Source of the DNA: CAG-632 sp963626805
Lineage (GTDB): Bacteria; Bacillota; Clostridia; Lachnospirales; Lachnospiraceae
Direction of reading: 5' to 3'
DNA length: 64,000 bases
NCBI GenBank assembly: GCA_963626805.1
Contig: CAVFXS010000056.1
Coordinates: 1 to 64,000 of the forward strand
Shown here: one piece after another, positions 27,801-36,823 of the stretch
How positions within the stretch are numbered: the first letter of the stretch is position 1
Layout: each line of letters starts with the position of its first letter
The notes under the pieces: model-generated
Told to the model about the DNA's origin: nothing
Database searches by the model: none
The model's input: only the letters and a program-made list of their open reading frames with translations
Translations under genes and position numbers: made by a program

Positions 27801-30053
27801 CACGATTGTTTTCTTTGTTCCGTCATTAATAAAGGAACGTTCATCTGCAATCTGGGTTGTATATTCAATTCTGACGATTGCGGAATCTGAGCCTACGGCA
27901 GCCAAAGCAGCCACCTTCTGTACCATTTCCTCTGTTACAACAAAGCTGAACTTTATCTTTCCTTCCGTGGCAGTATCTGTTGTAATTGCTACGGAACCAT
28001 ACCTGCTACCATCATAAGGATATCCGTTATTATAGACCTTCTGTAGCCAGATTCCCGTTACTGTTGCCGAACCCTTTAATTTCATGCTTGACGGAATGGC
28101 ATCGGTCAGTGTAATCGTTTTACCCTTTGCCAGATTTTCAATTGCGGACAGATTCACATTTACAGTATATGTGATCTCATCCTTTGTTGTAGATACGGTA
28201 CCGGTCTTATCAACCGCATTTTCCTTTTTGCTGGTATCCTTCCATTGATCCTCTGCTGACTGGCTGACGTTTTTATTCAGCTTATTATTATAAAATGTCA
28301 GGGTCGCATAATTATGGAATACCGTCTTATTGGTCCAGTCATCTGCAACTATCGTGGTCGTATATACGAAATTAAGCACATTTCCGCTATTGGCAGTCAC
28401 AAACGCATCCTTCAGGGTAAGCTTATATCCATTCCATGAGCTTTCAAACGATTCTACAATATCCTGTCCGTCTGTAGTGATTGTTCCGTTCTCAACAATT
28501 GCTTTGCCATTATAATAAATCGTATTCTGCAATGTATGAAGCGCTGTATCGCCTCCGACATTATCTGTAATTGCTACCTTACTGATCGGCATAATTGTCT
28601 GATCCGGAATCGTTACTGTAACTGTCCAGCTCAGCTCCTTTGTTGCAGAATCATAAGATTTCCACGCCTTGTCAATCAGTTTGATATCCGGTGCATAAGA
28701 ATAGTCTGCCTCACCCTTTACTTCCTTACCGCCAACAGTAGCCTCAAAAGTATTATGGAAGGTATAGCCGCTGAGCTTAATTGCCTCCAGCAGCTCAGGG
28801 GTCGCCTGCGTCGTATACTCAAGATAATATTCTCCCTCGCTGACCTTTGTCAGAGCCGTCTTCAAGATTGCGCTGCCGGACTGACCTGCCCCCGGTGTAT
28901 CCAGCATATCTGTAATGTATTGATCAATGGTTTTTCCTGAATTCGTAAAGTCCTCCAGAAAATCATTTAATTTAATCGTAATCTTCCATGTGATCAGACC
29001 GGTCTCCGGATCATAAGAGGTTCCCTCTTTCTTAACGGTCGGAGGTGTTACATCTGTATAAACAACACTGGATTCCGTATCCTTATCGGTATCCCGGTTA
29101 TCCTTATAGGTTGCCTTGATCTTATTTCCGTAGGTCTCCACCTGCGTATTCTCAGCATCATAAATAGTCTTATCAACGTCCATGGTATATTCCAGTTCAA
29201 TATACTCATCCTTTGCCAGGATCACATTTGCCAGAGCCGCATTCAGCGCATCCATGCCGGAATAGCTTGCCCCCTGTGTGACTCCGACATTTGTGCCATT
29301 CACCGTCTTTACCGTAATATTCCGCAGATTACTTAATCCGCTTCCCGCAATATCCTCTAAGTTAATTCCACTGACCACACCGTTCTTCGCAGTCAGCTTT
29401 ACCTTAAAGGTCTGTGTCAGACTGGAACCGGATACCACTGCCTTACTGTCTCTCGACTTATATACCTCCAGACTGCTCTCCGTGCTATCTGAGTAATATT
29501 TGATCTCAATCGTTGAATCCTTCCCGACTTTAAACGGAATCTTCTTGCCGTTATTCTCCTTGGAATTCTCCACGTCTACAACTCCGTCATATGTAGAAGT
29601 ACCTGCCCGCTCTCCTTCCTGTAAGAAGGCCTCATCGGTAATCGTATAAGTTGCGATTCCATTCGCATCGATCGTAACCTCACCGACCTGATTACTGCTC
29701 TTATCCGTTACAGGCTGTCCACTCTGCGGATTTAAGGTTATATTTCCAAGATATTGCTTCAGATCGATCTGAAACGTTTTCGGTGCTGTTGTATCCATCA
29801 GATTGGTCAGCTTCCATGTGCAATTGATCTTTACAATATCCCCTTCATATACCTCTGTCACTTCCGAGATCGAGATAACTGTATCTCCTCTTTTTATGTA
29901 ACCATCAAAGGTCACAACTTCAAAATCATCTGCGGCAACAACATCCGAAACAGCTGTCGGCACCAGAGTCAGAATCATTAATAATGATAAGGCTCCTGCC
30001 AGCATCCGTTTCCAGAATTTGCTTCCCTTTACATTTCTAAATAAATTCCTCAT
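24894..30053 (-). CDS. Large cell-wall adhesin with CnaB-type repeats
   Basis: This 1719-residue surface protein starts with a signal peptide (KRMLAGALSLLMILTLVPTAV, cut near VVAADD). The N-terminal ~900 residues hold several isopeptide/DUF11-like domains that begin with Lys motifs such as VKKEG, IDKAW, VDKTG and ITKTG. A SpaA/CnaB domain (LRDITLFKYW) follows. Five tandem CnaB repeats of about 115 residues come next, each with a Lys, a central VxE(T/R) Glu and a terminal TNTY-type Asn for internal isopeptide bonds; the last has VDTY instead. A Thr-rich stalk, GPKTGD sorting motif, membrane helix and RKNRSRK tail end it. AAAGGAG precedes ATG 30053. No sortase gene is nearby. Confidence 0.9.
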   Translation of the reverse strand: MRNLFRNVKGSKFWKRMLAGALSLLMILTLVPTAVSDVVAADDFEVVTFDGYIKRGDTVISISEVTEVYEGDIVKINCTWKLTNLMDTTAPKTFQIDLKQYLGNITLNPQSGQPVTDKSSNQVGEVTIDANGIATYTITDEAFLQEGERAGTSTYDGVVDVENSKENNGKKIPFKVGKDSTIEIKYYSDSTESSLEVYKSRDSKAVVSGSSLTQTFKVKLTAKNGVVSGINLEDIAGSGLSNLRNITVKTVNGTNVGVTQGASYSGMDALNAALANVILAKDEYIELEYTMDVDKTIYDAENTQVETYGNKIKATYKDNRDTDKDTESSVVYTDVTPPTVKKEGTSYDPETGLITWKITIKLNDFLEDFTNSGKTIDQYITDMLDTPGAGQSGSAILKTALTKVSEGEYYLEYTTQATPELLEAIKLSGYTFHNTFEATVGGKEVKGEADYSYAPDIKLIDKAWKSYDSATKELSWTVTVTIPDQTIMPISKVAITDNVGGDTALHTLQNTIYYNGKAIVENGTITTDGQDIVESFESSWNGYKLTLKDAFVTANSGNVLNFVYTTTIVADDWTNKTVFHNYATLTFYNNKLNKNVSQSAEDQWKDTSKKENAVDKTGTVSTTKDEITYTVNVNLSAIENLAKGKTITLTDAIPSSMKLKGSATVTGIWLQKVYNNGYPYDGSRYGSVAITTDTATEGKIKFSFVVTEEMVQKVAALAAVGSDSAIVRIEYTTQIADERSFINDGTKKTIVNKITAEYDGTDIGNATDTKELTPKDLITKTGEYTEDSAPDVSYTVDINPNALDLVDGDTITAVDEIGSALDFVLSSITLTEVTDSGTTILTKGTDYDYSLSEDKRTLTLTIPDGKHLKLTYKARVNSTIKVYPLGSSQQNDSLTAENAYNRFSLNGYNSSQTKGEKSIVHVAYTPKHQTVSELRDITLFKYWTDQDGNKIALDGSTFQLRYATYDAVNKKMVDGDIIKDNITVSASDGKIVIRDLPIDKYFVLYETASKEGYAVNPYPYYFVLTGSSGITLPTGIDIKTFSEDENILEYENSEEGRLKISKSVVNADWDDVKDRISFTVKRGTIVLATFTGNDMVKDGDVYSKTLDQLDPAFNYTVEETLQTVTGRTLKNTTYKVGDGVETIGSRTSSVRVTKNQTQTVLFTNTYEPLTEYGSLELEKTVTGDLDWDAVKDSIRFVVKQDGETVGTTYTAADFTLNQTTGKYECVVDNLPVGTYTVTETITDKTGYKRVTTYTVNGGGTQNGTEVSDLEIEKDTEAVVSYENQYTEQVGSLILTKQVTGAQNWDDVKDLLKFEVKKEGVSTGTVYTAADFDYDEAQQKATLTIDNLPIGRYFVTETVTDKTGYVVSTTYQVDSTAARTGNEATVTLTDGQTVQVAFTNDYSDNAGTLKLTKVLAGEVPIEEALNLITFRVRKQGETAYRDFALSELVFNQTTNRYELEISVAPGTYTVEERTRDIAGYILDTTTYIVNAGTETDGKTATLEVLRGGVGTVDYTNTYSKNAGFLEITKEIKGDASRAEAERALKFRVTNTADNTVKEYTLADFTYHALTGKYTLKLEETAGEYIVEETAYDIDGYEIKSIRYTVDGIAAEDSASANVVADETVRVDIVDTYEKKATTTETTATSSETTETETTETTAATTAEVTTEVTTAVTTEATTAAAGPKTGDTSPIQVVMILGLTAYLGAGVLIAESRRKNRSRK
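25140..26895 (-). repeat. Five tandem CnaB-type repeats within the adhesin
   Basis: Repeats start near 26895 (LKISKSVV), 26540 (LELEKTVTG), 26190 (LILTKQVTG), 25840 (LKLTKVLAG) and 25490 (LEITKEIKG). They share the pattern K...VEET/VTET...GY...TNxY. Divergence among them is high, so they are old rather than recently amplified copies. Confidence 0.8.
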
Positions 30054-30186
30054 CTTTGACTCCTTTCCTGCTCTTTCTATTCTGCCATTCATCCATGGTT
30101 CTATGCTATCATTAATATCGCCCGCATGGTTGGATTTTTTAACCCTGCTGTATGGCCTTTTTTATTACACTTTTTTGTGTTTGTTA

Positions 30187-30214
30187 AGTTAACATAAAGA
30201 CCCAAAAAAGTCAA
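30187..30214 (-). promoter_or_regulatory. Weak candidate promoter of the adhesin gene
   Basis: Leftward TTGACT (30209-30214) is a good -35, but the -10 position holds only TTAACT (30187-30192) after a 16-base spacer that contains a run of T. The remaining ~130 bases before the gene show a small ACAC/GTGT hairpin with an A-rich loop and no recognised riboswitch. Confidence 0.3.
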
Positions 30215-30271
30215 TAACTATTCCTGTTTTATGCCATATTTTTCACATTTTTCTTCTGCGGTAATATTTTA

Positions 30272-31069
30272 TCAGTTCTTACTTATTTTCCGGTCCTGCC
30301 ATAATTTACATCCCGGCTCTCCTTTGCACGCTCCGCACTGCAGATTCCGGTTGGTCTGCGGATAAAACCGCTCCGGATAGCGATGGTAGTTCCATTCCCA
30401 TAATCCGGTTACAACGAGTGCCATTCCGAACAGACTGAGCCCGTAAAAACCACCTGTCACAGCCAGCGGAAGTACCAGCATCCAGGTATCCCAGTTGTAG
30501 ATTCTGCACTGCGTACAACACCGATTTTTCATAAAAATATCCCGGAATGGACACCAGATCAGCAGACAGACCAGATCGCCGATATAGAATAATCCGGTCA
30601 GAACCAGACAGAACCGGTCATCCAGTCTCCAGAACCGATGTCCTGCGAGTAACCCGACCGCTACCAGCGTCCAGACCGCAAGCACCCGGACGACGCGCCT
30701 GTCTGTCTGTCGTTTATAATCCTGATTAGTCTGTATACTGTCCGATTTCTGTTCTGCGTTCTGCACTTTGTTCTTTTCCGAATTTCGTTCCTGCGCCGGT
30801 CGGTAACAGGCTTTCCGATACTTATCGGCTCCGAGCGGACGCAGGTGCTTTATCGGCAACAGCTTTTCCAACATATACCAGAGCCATGCCAGCCAGAACA
30901 GGTGCAGAATCGAAAAATGCCGGAAGAAATTCATTCCTTCCAGCACCTTCATCTCTCCAGGAAATTTCAATGCTGTAACCAGAATGCCGGCAAGCACCAG
31001 GATACGGAACAAAAATTTACTCCAGTTCAATCTATATTTTTTCTTTAATGTATCAGGAAAATCCTTCAT
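30272..31069 (-). CDS. Cysteine-bearing polytopic membrane protein
   Basis: This 265-residue protein has hydrophobic segments near its N-terminus (FRILVLAGILVTALKF; ILHLFWLAWLWYMLEKLL) and, after a long polar linker (about residues 85-125), more helices (VLAVWTLVAVGLLAG; VLTGLFYIGDLVCLLIWCPF; WMLVLPLAVTGGFYGLSLFGMALVV). Cysteine motifs CCTQC and CGACKGEPGC flank the last helices. I do not recognise a characterised family. The ATG at 31069 has GAGGG upstream; the frame extends to a GTG overlapping gpsA. Confidence 0.75.
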   Translation of the reverse strand: MKDFPDTLKKKYRLNWSKFLFRILVLAGILVTALKFPGEMKVLEGMNFFRHFSILHLFWLAWLWYMLEKLLPIKHLRPLGADKYRKACYRPAQERNSEKNKVQNAEQKSDSIQTNQDYKRQTDRRVVRVLAVWTLVAVGLLAGHRFWRLDDRFCLVLTGLFYIGDLVCLLIWCPFRDIFMKNRCCTQCRIYNWDTWMLVLPLAVTGGFYGLSLFGMALVVTGLWEWNYHRYPERFYPQTNRNLQCGACKGEPGCKLWQDRKISKN

Positions 31070-31091
31070 GGTTTCCCTCACTCTCTTTCTC

Positions 31092-32090
31092 TTAGGACCA
31101 GTCACATTCCGAGGTTCTGTTTCTCATAAGCAGGGATGTCACTGCATCCTTTGCAGACCGTCCCTCAAAAAGCACCTGATTCACCTGCTCTGTGATCGGC
31201 ACCTCTACATTATATTTCTTTGCCAGAGCCAGGGCTGCCTTTGCGGAATACACACCTTCAACGACCATTTTTACCTCATCCATGGCCTCCTGATAGCTCT
31301 TTCCCTGTCCGATCAGATATCCGGCGTTATGATTCCGGCTATGTGTACTGGTACAGGTTACGATCAGGTCTCCGATTCCGGACAGGCCGATAAAGGTTTC
31401 AAACCGGCCGCCCATTGCCAGACCCAGCCTTGTAATCTCTGCAATTCCTCTTGTGATCAGAGCTGCCTTTGTATTATCACCAAGCCCCAGACCGTCTACA
31501 ATTCCGGCTGCCAGAGCAATGACATTCTTCAATGCGGCTCCCAGTTCAATGCCTACCATATCCGGGCTGGTATATACACGGAATACCGGACTCATAAATG
31601 CTTCCTGTATCTCTTCTGCCGTTGCCTTATCATGTGCTCCTGCTACGACCGTTGTCGGTATCCTTCTTCCGACCTCTTCTGCATGACTCGGACCGGACAG
31701 AACACCTACCCTTGCCTGCCTGATCTCATCCTCTATGATATCTGTCATATTCATAAGGGTATCTTCTTCGATTCCCTTTGCCACATTGACGATCAGCTGA
31801 CCTTCCTTTATATATGGTGCGATCATTTTAGAGGTTGAACGTACAAAAATAGACGGAACCGCCATAACAAGCATATCTTTTCCGGTCACACTGCTTTCCA
31901 CGTCATTGGTCACAGCGATCCGATCCGGAATCATGACACCCGGCAGCTTCTCCACCTGCTCCCGTTTTTCGTCGATCATTGCTACTTCCCGCTTATCGAT
32001 CGACCACAATGTCACCTCATGTCCGTTTTCATGTAGTAATATAGCAAGTGCAGTTCCCCAGCTGCCTGCTCCCAATACGCCAATTTTCAT
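31092..32090 (-). CDS. gpsA: Glycerol-3-phosphate dehydrogenase [NAD(P)+]
   Basis: This 332-residue enzyme reduces dihydroxyacetone phosphate to sn-glycerol-3-phosphate for phospholipid synthesis. It has the Rossmann motif GAGSWGTALAILL, the catalytic Lys region ALKNVIALAAG and LSGIGDLIVTCTS. It lies directly after plsY, which uses its product. Confidence 0.97.
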   Translation of the reverse strand: MKIGVLGAGSWGTALAILLHENGHEVTLWSIDKREVAMIDEKREQVEKLPGVMIPDRIAVTNDVESSVTGKDMLVMAVPSIFVRSTSKMIAPYIKEGQLIVNVAKGIEEDTLMNMTDIIEDEIRQARVGVLSGPSHAEEVGRRIPTTVVAGAHDKATAEEIQEAFMSPVFRVYTSPDMVGIELGAALKNVIALAAGIVDGLGLGDNTKAALITRGIAEITRLGLAMGGRFETFIGLSGIGDLIVTCTSTHSRNHNAGYLIGQGKSYQEAMDEVKMVVEGVYSAKAALALAKKYNVEVPITEQVNQVLFEGRSAKDAVTSLLMRNRTSECDWS

Positions 32091-32106
32091 CTTGTATCCC
32101 CGCTTT

Positions 32107-32799
32107 CTACCTGTTTTCTTCTGCTACAGCTTCCTGCTTCTTCTGTCCGAGCTTATTCTCCTGTCCGTGAATCAGACGTACAATATTTGCCTTATGCTTA
32201 TAGATTGCCAGTCCTGCCAGACAGCCCAGTACAATGATACTTTCCGCAACATACTGCTGTCCCATATGATATATGCTGTGCATCGGATTTATGATTACAA
32301 ATACTGAATACATGATCCACATCTGAAGCATAAGTACAATCGAGCCAAGTGATACATAACGGGTGATTGCCACAACCAGAATAAACACGATCAGACATGG
32401 AATGATGATCCTTAAATCCAGCAGACTGATTACGGCTCCTGAAATAGCTGAGATTCCCTTACCACCCTTAAATCCCATATAAAATGGAAATACATGTCCG
32501 AGTGCCACGCCGAGTCCGGTATAAATAACCAGTAACAGGGTCATATCCGGCACGATCTGACGAAATACCAGTCTGGTGATCAGACAGGCAATTACACACT
32601 TTAAGCAGTCGCCAAGATAAACCATAATACCGACTTTCTTTCCAAGTACACGCAGTGCATTGGTCGCTCCGGAATTTCCGCTTCCATACTGTCTGATATC
32701 AATGTGATGAATCTTTCCTATAATATAAGCAGTCTGAAATAATCCGAATGCATATCCTCCAATCAGACAAAGTATCCGGTATAAAATTTCCATTCCCAT
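32107..32799 (-). CDS. plsY: Glycerol-3-phosphate acyltransferase PlsY
   Basis: This 230-residue polytopic membrane enzyme moves an acyl group from acyl-phosphate to glycerol-3-phosphate. The catalytic motifs GSGNSGATNALR and GHVFPFYMGFKGGKGI are intact. It sits between der and gpsA, an arrangement common in Clostridia, and the C-terminal tail is charged and longer than usual. Confidence 0.96.
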   Translation of the reverse strand: MGMEILYRILCLIGGYAFGLFQTAYIIGKIHHIDIRQYGSGNSGATNALRVLGKKVGIMVYLGDCLKCVIACLITRLVFRQIVPDMTLLLVIYTGLGVALGHVFPFYMGFKGGKGISAISGAVISLLDLRIIIPCLIVFILVVAITRYVSLGSIVLMLQMWIMYSVFVIINPMHSIYHMGQQYVAESIIVLGCLAGLAIYKHKANIVRLIHGQENKLGQKKQEAVAEENR

Positions 32800-32803
32800 G
32801 TTA

Positions 32804-34126
32804 CTAAGCTTCCTTTCTTTCTCTTATGATGAACTTCAGTGGTGTTCCCCGGAACCCGAAGGTGTCCCGGATGCGATTTTCCAGATATCGGGTGTAGGAA
32901 AAATGCATCAGCTCTTTATCATTTACAAACACAACAAATGTAGGCGGTTTTACTGCCACCTGTGTTACATAATAAATCTTTAACCGCTTGCCCTTATCTG
33001 ATGGTGGCTGCTGCATGGCAACTGCCTCACTGACGATCTCATTCAGGACTCCGGTTGCGATCCGAAGTGCATGATTCTGAATAACCGCATCAATGGTCTC
33101 AAACAGCTTCGGCAGACGCTGTCCGGTCTTTGCCGAAATAAATACCATTTCTGCATATGGCATAAACGACAATACATCCCGGATATCCTCCGTGAATTTG
33201 TAAATCGTTTTATCGTTTTTCTCAATCAGATCCCATTTATTAACCGCAATGATCATACCTTTTCCCCGCTCATGTGCGATTCCTGCGATCTTGGCATCCT
33301 GTTCTGTCACACCCTCCGATGCATCGATCACCAGAATTGCGACATCGCACCGTTCTACTGCCGATACGGTACGGATAATACTGTATCGCTCGATATCTTC
33401 CTTAATCTTACTCTTCCGCCGCAGTCCTGCCGTATCAATAAACACATATTCATGTCCGTTTCTCCGAACCTCTGTATCAATGGCATCCCGTGTGGTTCCG
33501 GCGATATCCGATACGATCACCCGCTCTTCTCCGAGCAGCTTGTTAATGATCGATGACTTTCCGGCATTCGGACGACCGATAATTGCTATCCGCGGACGTT
33601 CATCCTCTTCTTCCTCTTCCGCACCATCCGGGAAATGAGCCACAACCTCATCCAGCATATCACCAAGTCCCAGTCTCGAGCTTGCGGATACCGGTCTCGG
33701 ATCACCAAGTCCCAGGTTATAGAATTCATATACATCCGGCATGAATTTATCAAAATTATCTACTTTATTAACAACCAAAACAATTGGCTTACGAGATCGT
33801 CTGAGCATATCCGCTACTTTAAAATCCGCATCTACCAGTCCCTGTCTGACATCCACCAGAAACATGATCACGTCTGCGGTCTCGATTGCGATCTCTGCCT
33901 GCTCCCGCATGAATTTCAGCAATACATCATTGCTCTCCGGCTCAATACCGCCGGTATCGATCAATGTGAAATAATGATTCAGCCAGTTCACATCCGCATA
34001 AATACGGTCTCTGGTCACTCCGGGAGTATCCTTTACAATGGATATCTGCTCACCGGCCAGCACATTGAACAATGTTGATTTTCCTACATTCGGACGGCCT
34101 ACGATAGCCACGATTGGTTTACTCAT
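32804..34126 (-). CDS. der: Ribosome-associated GTPase Der (EngA)
   Basis: This 440-residue essential GTPase for 50S assembly has two tandem G domains (GRPNVGKSTLFN and GRPNAGKSSIIN, with NKVD and NKWD) followed by a KH-like C-terminal domain. AAGGAG precedes the ATG. It is next to the DUF512 gene and plsY-gpsA. Confidence 0.97.
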   Translation of the reverse strand: MSKPIVAIVGRPNVGKSTLFNVLAGEQISIVKDTPGVTRDRIYADVNWLNHYFTLIDTGGIEPESNDVLLKFMREQAEIAIETADVIMFLVDVRQGLVDADFKVADMLRRSRKPIVLVVNKVDNFDKFMPDVYEFYNLGLGDPRPVSASSRLGLGDMLDEVVAHFPDGAEEEEEDERPRIAIIGRPNAGKSSIINKLLGEERVIVSDIAGTTRDAIDTEVRRNGHEYVFIDTAGLRRKSKIKEDIERYSIIRTVSAVERCDVAILVIDASEGVTEQDAKIAGIAHERGKGMIIAVNKWDLIEKNDKTIYKFTEDIRDVLSFMPYAEMVFISAKTGQRLPKLFETIDAVIQNHALRIATGVLNEIVSEAVAMQQPPSDKGKRLKIYYVTQVAVKPPTFVVFVNDKELMHFSYTRYLENRIRDTFGFRGTPLKFIIRERKEA

Positions 34127-34128
34127 CT

Positions 34129-35574
34129 CTATCTCTCCTTATATCTGGCTCGTGTCGGTTCGCCTTCTTCCTGCATCCGGCCCGGCCTGTGGGTAATCTC
34201 TTCTTCTACAACGGACTGAATAAAGCCCATACCATTCGATTTTACAATATGAATCGGTACTTGTAAAGTCCTTTGCACATCTTCCAGGGAAATGTCATCC
34301 AGGAAGATATCTTCATCTGCTTTCAGAACTACGGACGGCATGACGATCCAGTCTCCGAGGTCTCTGTCCTTTAACTGCTCCAGCATATCGGTTGCCGTCA
34401 ATAATCCGGTCACCGTGATCCTTTCTCCGAAGAAATGATTCGTGATACAGACCACCTGCAGATCCATGTTCGGATACCTGGTTTTAATCCGCTCTGCCGC
34501 CCAGCAGATTGTCGGATAGATCAGCTTTGCCGTTACCATTGTCACTCTTCTCTTCTGGTCACCACCCGAACAATACCGCAGTGCTTCCTCCAGATCATCC
34601 CGGAACATTCTTACCATTCCGACTCCGTTTTCATACTGGATATAGCCATCATAACGCTCTGCCTCTGGTACCTCCTGTCCTGCCAGAATATACCATTCAT
34701 CACTGGCATGGATAAAGTGAATGCCGTATTTTTCAAAAGCCTGTTTCTGATATTCATGTATGATATCCAGCACTTCAATGGCATCTTCTTTTTCAAACGG
34801 CTCCAGCGGATAAAGACCGTCCCGGAATTTCGTCAGTCCTACCGGCACTACCGACACACTCCGCATATGCGGTGCATAATTCAACAGATCCCGGATAGAC
34901 CTTCTTAATTCGTCTCCGTCATTTACACCTTTACACAGTACAATCTGACCGTTCATCGGAATCTCTGCCTCATAGAGGCGGTCAATCTTTTTCAATGCCT
35001 CTCCGGCAAACCGGTTCGTCAGCATTTTACAGCGCAGCTCCGGATTGGTCGTATGCACGGATATGTTGATCGGTGCCAGATGAAACCGGATGATCCGGTC
35101 GATATCCTTTTCCGACATATTGGTAAGCGTAATGTAATTTCCCTGCAGGAAGGAAAGTCTGGAATCATCATCCTTAAAATACAAAGTTTCCCGCATTCCC
35201 TTTGGCATCTGGTCAATAAAACAGAACATACACTTGTTATGGCAGGAATGGTATTCATCCATCAGACTGTTTTCAAACACAAGTCCGATATCCTCCGTAT
35301 AATCCTTCTCAATCTCCAGCTCCCATTCTTCACCACTTGCTTTCCTTATCAAAAGCACAACATATTCTTCCTCGATCAGAAACTGATAGTCAAATATATC
35401 TTCGATTTCTTCTCCGTTTACAGCCAGCAGAAAATCACCGGCTTCAATCTCCATTTCCTCACCGATGCTGCCCGGTTTTACTTCTTTTATTTTATGTTCA
35501 TATTTTTTCTGAAAACCACTGCCTGCCAGATTCCGTTTGGATTCCGGCTCGTACTTTCCATGATTATCGCTCAT
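34129..35574 (-). CDS. DUF512 radical SAM-like protein with PDZ domain
   Basis: This 481-residue protein has an N-terminal PDZ-like domain (about 25-95), then a radical SAM-type cluster motif C111-x3-C115-x2-C118 (SCHNKCMFCFIDQMP) and a C-terminal DUF512 domain (YDGYIQYENGVGMVRMF). The family is widespread in anaerobic Firmicutes next to der; its reaction is not established. It starts 11 bases inside the end of pgeF, with AAAGGAG before the ATG. Confidence 0.9.
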   Translation of the reverse strand: MSDNHGKYEPESKRNLAGSGFQKKYEHKIKEVKPGSIGEEMEIEAGDFLLAVNGEEIEDIFDYQFLIEEEYVVLLIRKASGEEWELEIEKDYTEDIGLVFENSLMDEYHSCHNKCMFCFIDQMPKGMRETLYFKDDDSRLSFLQGNYITLTNMSEKDIDRIIRFHLAPINISVHTTNPELRCKMLTNRFAGEALKKIDRLYEAEIPMNGQIVLCKGVNDGDELRRSIRDLLNYAPHMRSVSVVPVGLTKFRDGLYPLEPFEKEDAIEVLDIIHEYQKQAFEKYGIHFIHASDEWYILAGQEVPEAERYDGYIQYENGVGMVRMFRDDLEEALRYCSGGDQKRRVTMVTAKLIYPTICWAAERIKTRYPNMDLQVVCITNHFFGERITVTGLLTATDMLEQLKDRDLGDWIVMPSVVLKADEDIFLDDISLEDVQRTLQVPIHIVKSNGMGFIQSVVEEEITHRPGRMQEEGEPTRARYKER

Positions 35575-36430
35575 GATAACTCCTTTCCGGCAGCATAATC
35601 ACTGCAGCCAGATTCCCGCGCATGCCATGGCTGGCTCTGTGTGAGAACAGAAGCTCCGGATTACAGCAGGTACACAGATCCGTAATATCAAGATGCTCCG
35701 GACGGATACCTGCTTCCTGCAGGATCCACTGATTCGCTTTCCACAGATCCAGATCATAATGTCCTTCTCTGCCTGCCCGCATCAGCTCCGGGTATTTATC
35801 CTGCGGAAACCGCTCCCGGAAGGCGTCTGCCACATCCTGGCTGATTTCATAACAATTACCGCAAATAGACGGTCCGATTGCACATACGATATCCTCCGCC
35901 CGGCATCCGTAATACTTCTTCATATAATCTATCATCACTGCCCCCATTCCTGCGACGGTTCCCCGCCATCCGGAATGTGCAGTTGCTACTACCTGTCTGA
36001 CCGGATCATAGAAAAATAATGGCACGCAATCTGCATAAAAGGTAACCAGCGGAATCCCCGGACAATCCGTTACCAGTCCATCGATATCAATAATATCCGT
36101 ATCCTTTACAATCCCCTTACCGGCATCCTTTCTGGTTACACTGTGGATCCGCGTTTCATGAACCTGATCCGAAAAAACTGCATTGGATGCATCATAACCG
36201 ATCGCAGCCGCCAGTCTCCGGTGATTCTCCATAACCGCTTCCGGATCATCTCCCCGATGAAAGCTTAAATTCATAGTGCCCAGATATCCTTGGCTGACTC
36301 CGCCAAGTCTTGTACTGAATCCGTGAATCACACCTGCTTCCGAAAGCTTCCGGAATGTAATGTATGTTACTCCGTTTACGCAGTGCATCTGCGTTGATTT
36401 ATTCTGATTTGCATAACGAATTTCTTCCAC
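35564..36430 (-). CDS. pgeF: Peptidoglycan editing factor PgeF (DUF152)
   Basis: This protein of about 288 residues is in the purine-nucleoside-phosphorylase/laccase-like family that removes misincorporated amino acids from cell-wall precursors in E. coli. Motifs FSTRLGGVSQG, FYADCVPLFFYDP, AHSGWRGTVAGM and the C-terminal CCNPELLFSHR are intact. I prefer the GTG at 36430 because AGGAGG lies five bases upstream; an ATG at 36478 inside yraN is an alternative with no good ribosome binding site. Confidence 0.92.
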   Translation of the reverse strand: MEEIRYANQNKSTQMHCVNGVTYITFRKLSEAGVIHGFSTRLGGVSQGYLGTMNLSFHRGDDPEAVMENHRRLAAAIGYDASNAVFSDQVHETRIHSVTRKDAGKGIVKDTDIIDIDGLVTDCPGIPLVTFYADCVPLFFYDPVRQVVATAHSGWRGTVAGMGAVMIDYMKKYYGCRAEDIVCAIGPSICGNCYEISQDVADAFRERFPQDKYPELMRAGREGHYDLDLWKANQWILQEAGIRPEHLDITDLCTCCNPELLFSHRASHGMRGNLAAVIMLPERSYHER

Positions 36431-36467
36431 TGCTGCCTCCTGCTGTTGCTTCCTTCCCGGAAGCCCG

Positions 36468-36809
36468 TTAAAATGCATTTTTAATATACTGTATTTCTTC
36501 TCCCAGGATTGCTGCTACATCAAACCGCACCGGTGTCTGCTCTGATAGCCGCCGGCTATATAAATAATAAGCAGCCACCTGCCGGATGGTCCGTTGTTTT
36601 CTCTCCGTAACCGCCTCAGCCGGATACCCCTTCTCTGTTGAACTTCGGTACTTCACTTCCACAAAAACAAGATAGTCTTCATCCTGTGCAATGATATCGA
36701 TTTCTCCCTGTCTGCACCGGTAGTTTCTTTCCAGAATATGATATCCCTGCTGTTCCATATATTCAGCAGCCTTTTCCTCATACTGTGAACCGGTCTGTCT
36801 TTTGTTCAT
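36468..36809 (-). CDS. yraN: YraN family (UPF0102) nuclease-like protein
   Basis: This 113-residue endonuclease-fold protein has the conserved core GEIDIIAQDEDYLVFVEVKYRS, resembling Holliday-junction-resolvase folds. Function is not firmly established. Its usual neighbour rnhB lies three genes upstream. Confidence 0.92.
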   Translation of the reverse strand: MNKRQTGSQYEEKAAEYMEQQGYHILERNYRCRQGEIDIIAQDEDYLVFVEVKYRSSTEKGYPAEAVTERKQRTIRQVAAYYLYSRRLSEQTPVRFDVAAILGEEIQYIKNAF

Positions 36810-36823
36810 ATATTGATTATCCT

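Noticed and set aside
30060..30271. Cyclic di-GMP riboswitch upstream of the adhesin gene
   Set aside because: No conserved GEMM core or matching stems could be found, although control of adhesins by cyclic di-GMP would have fitted.
30984..31838. 284-codon plus-strand frame opposite gpsA
   Set aside because: It is antisense to a complete gpsA and has no start signal or family similarity.
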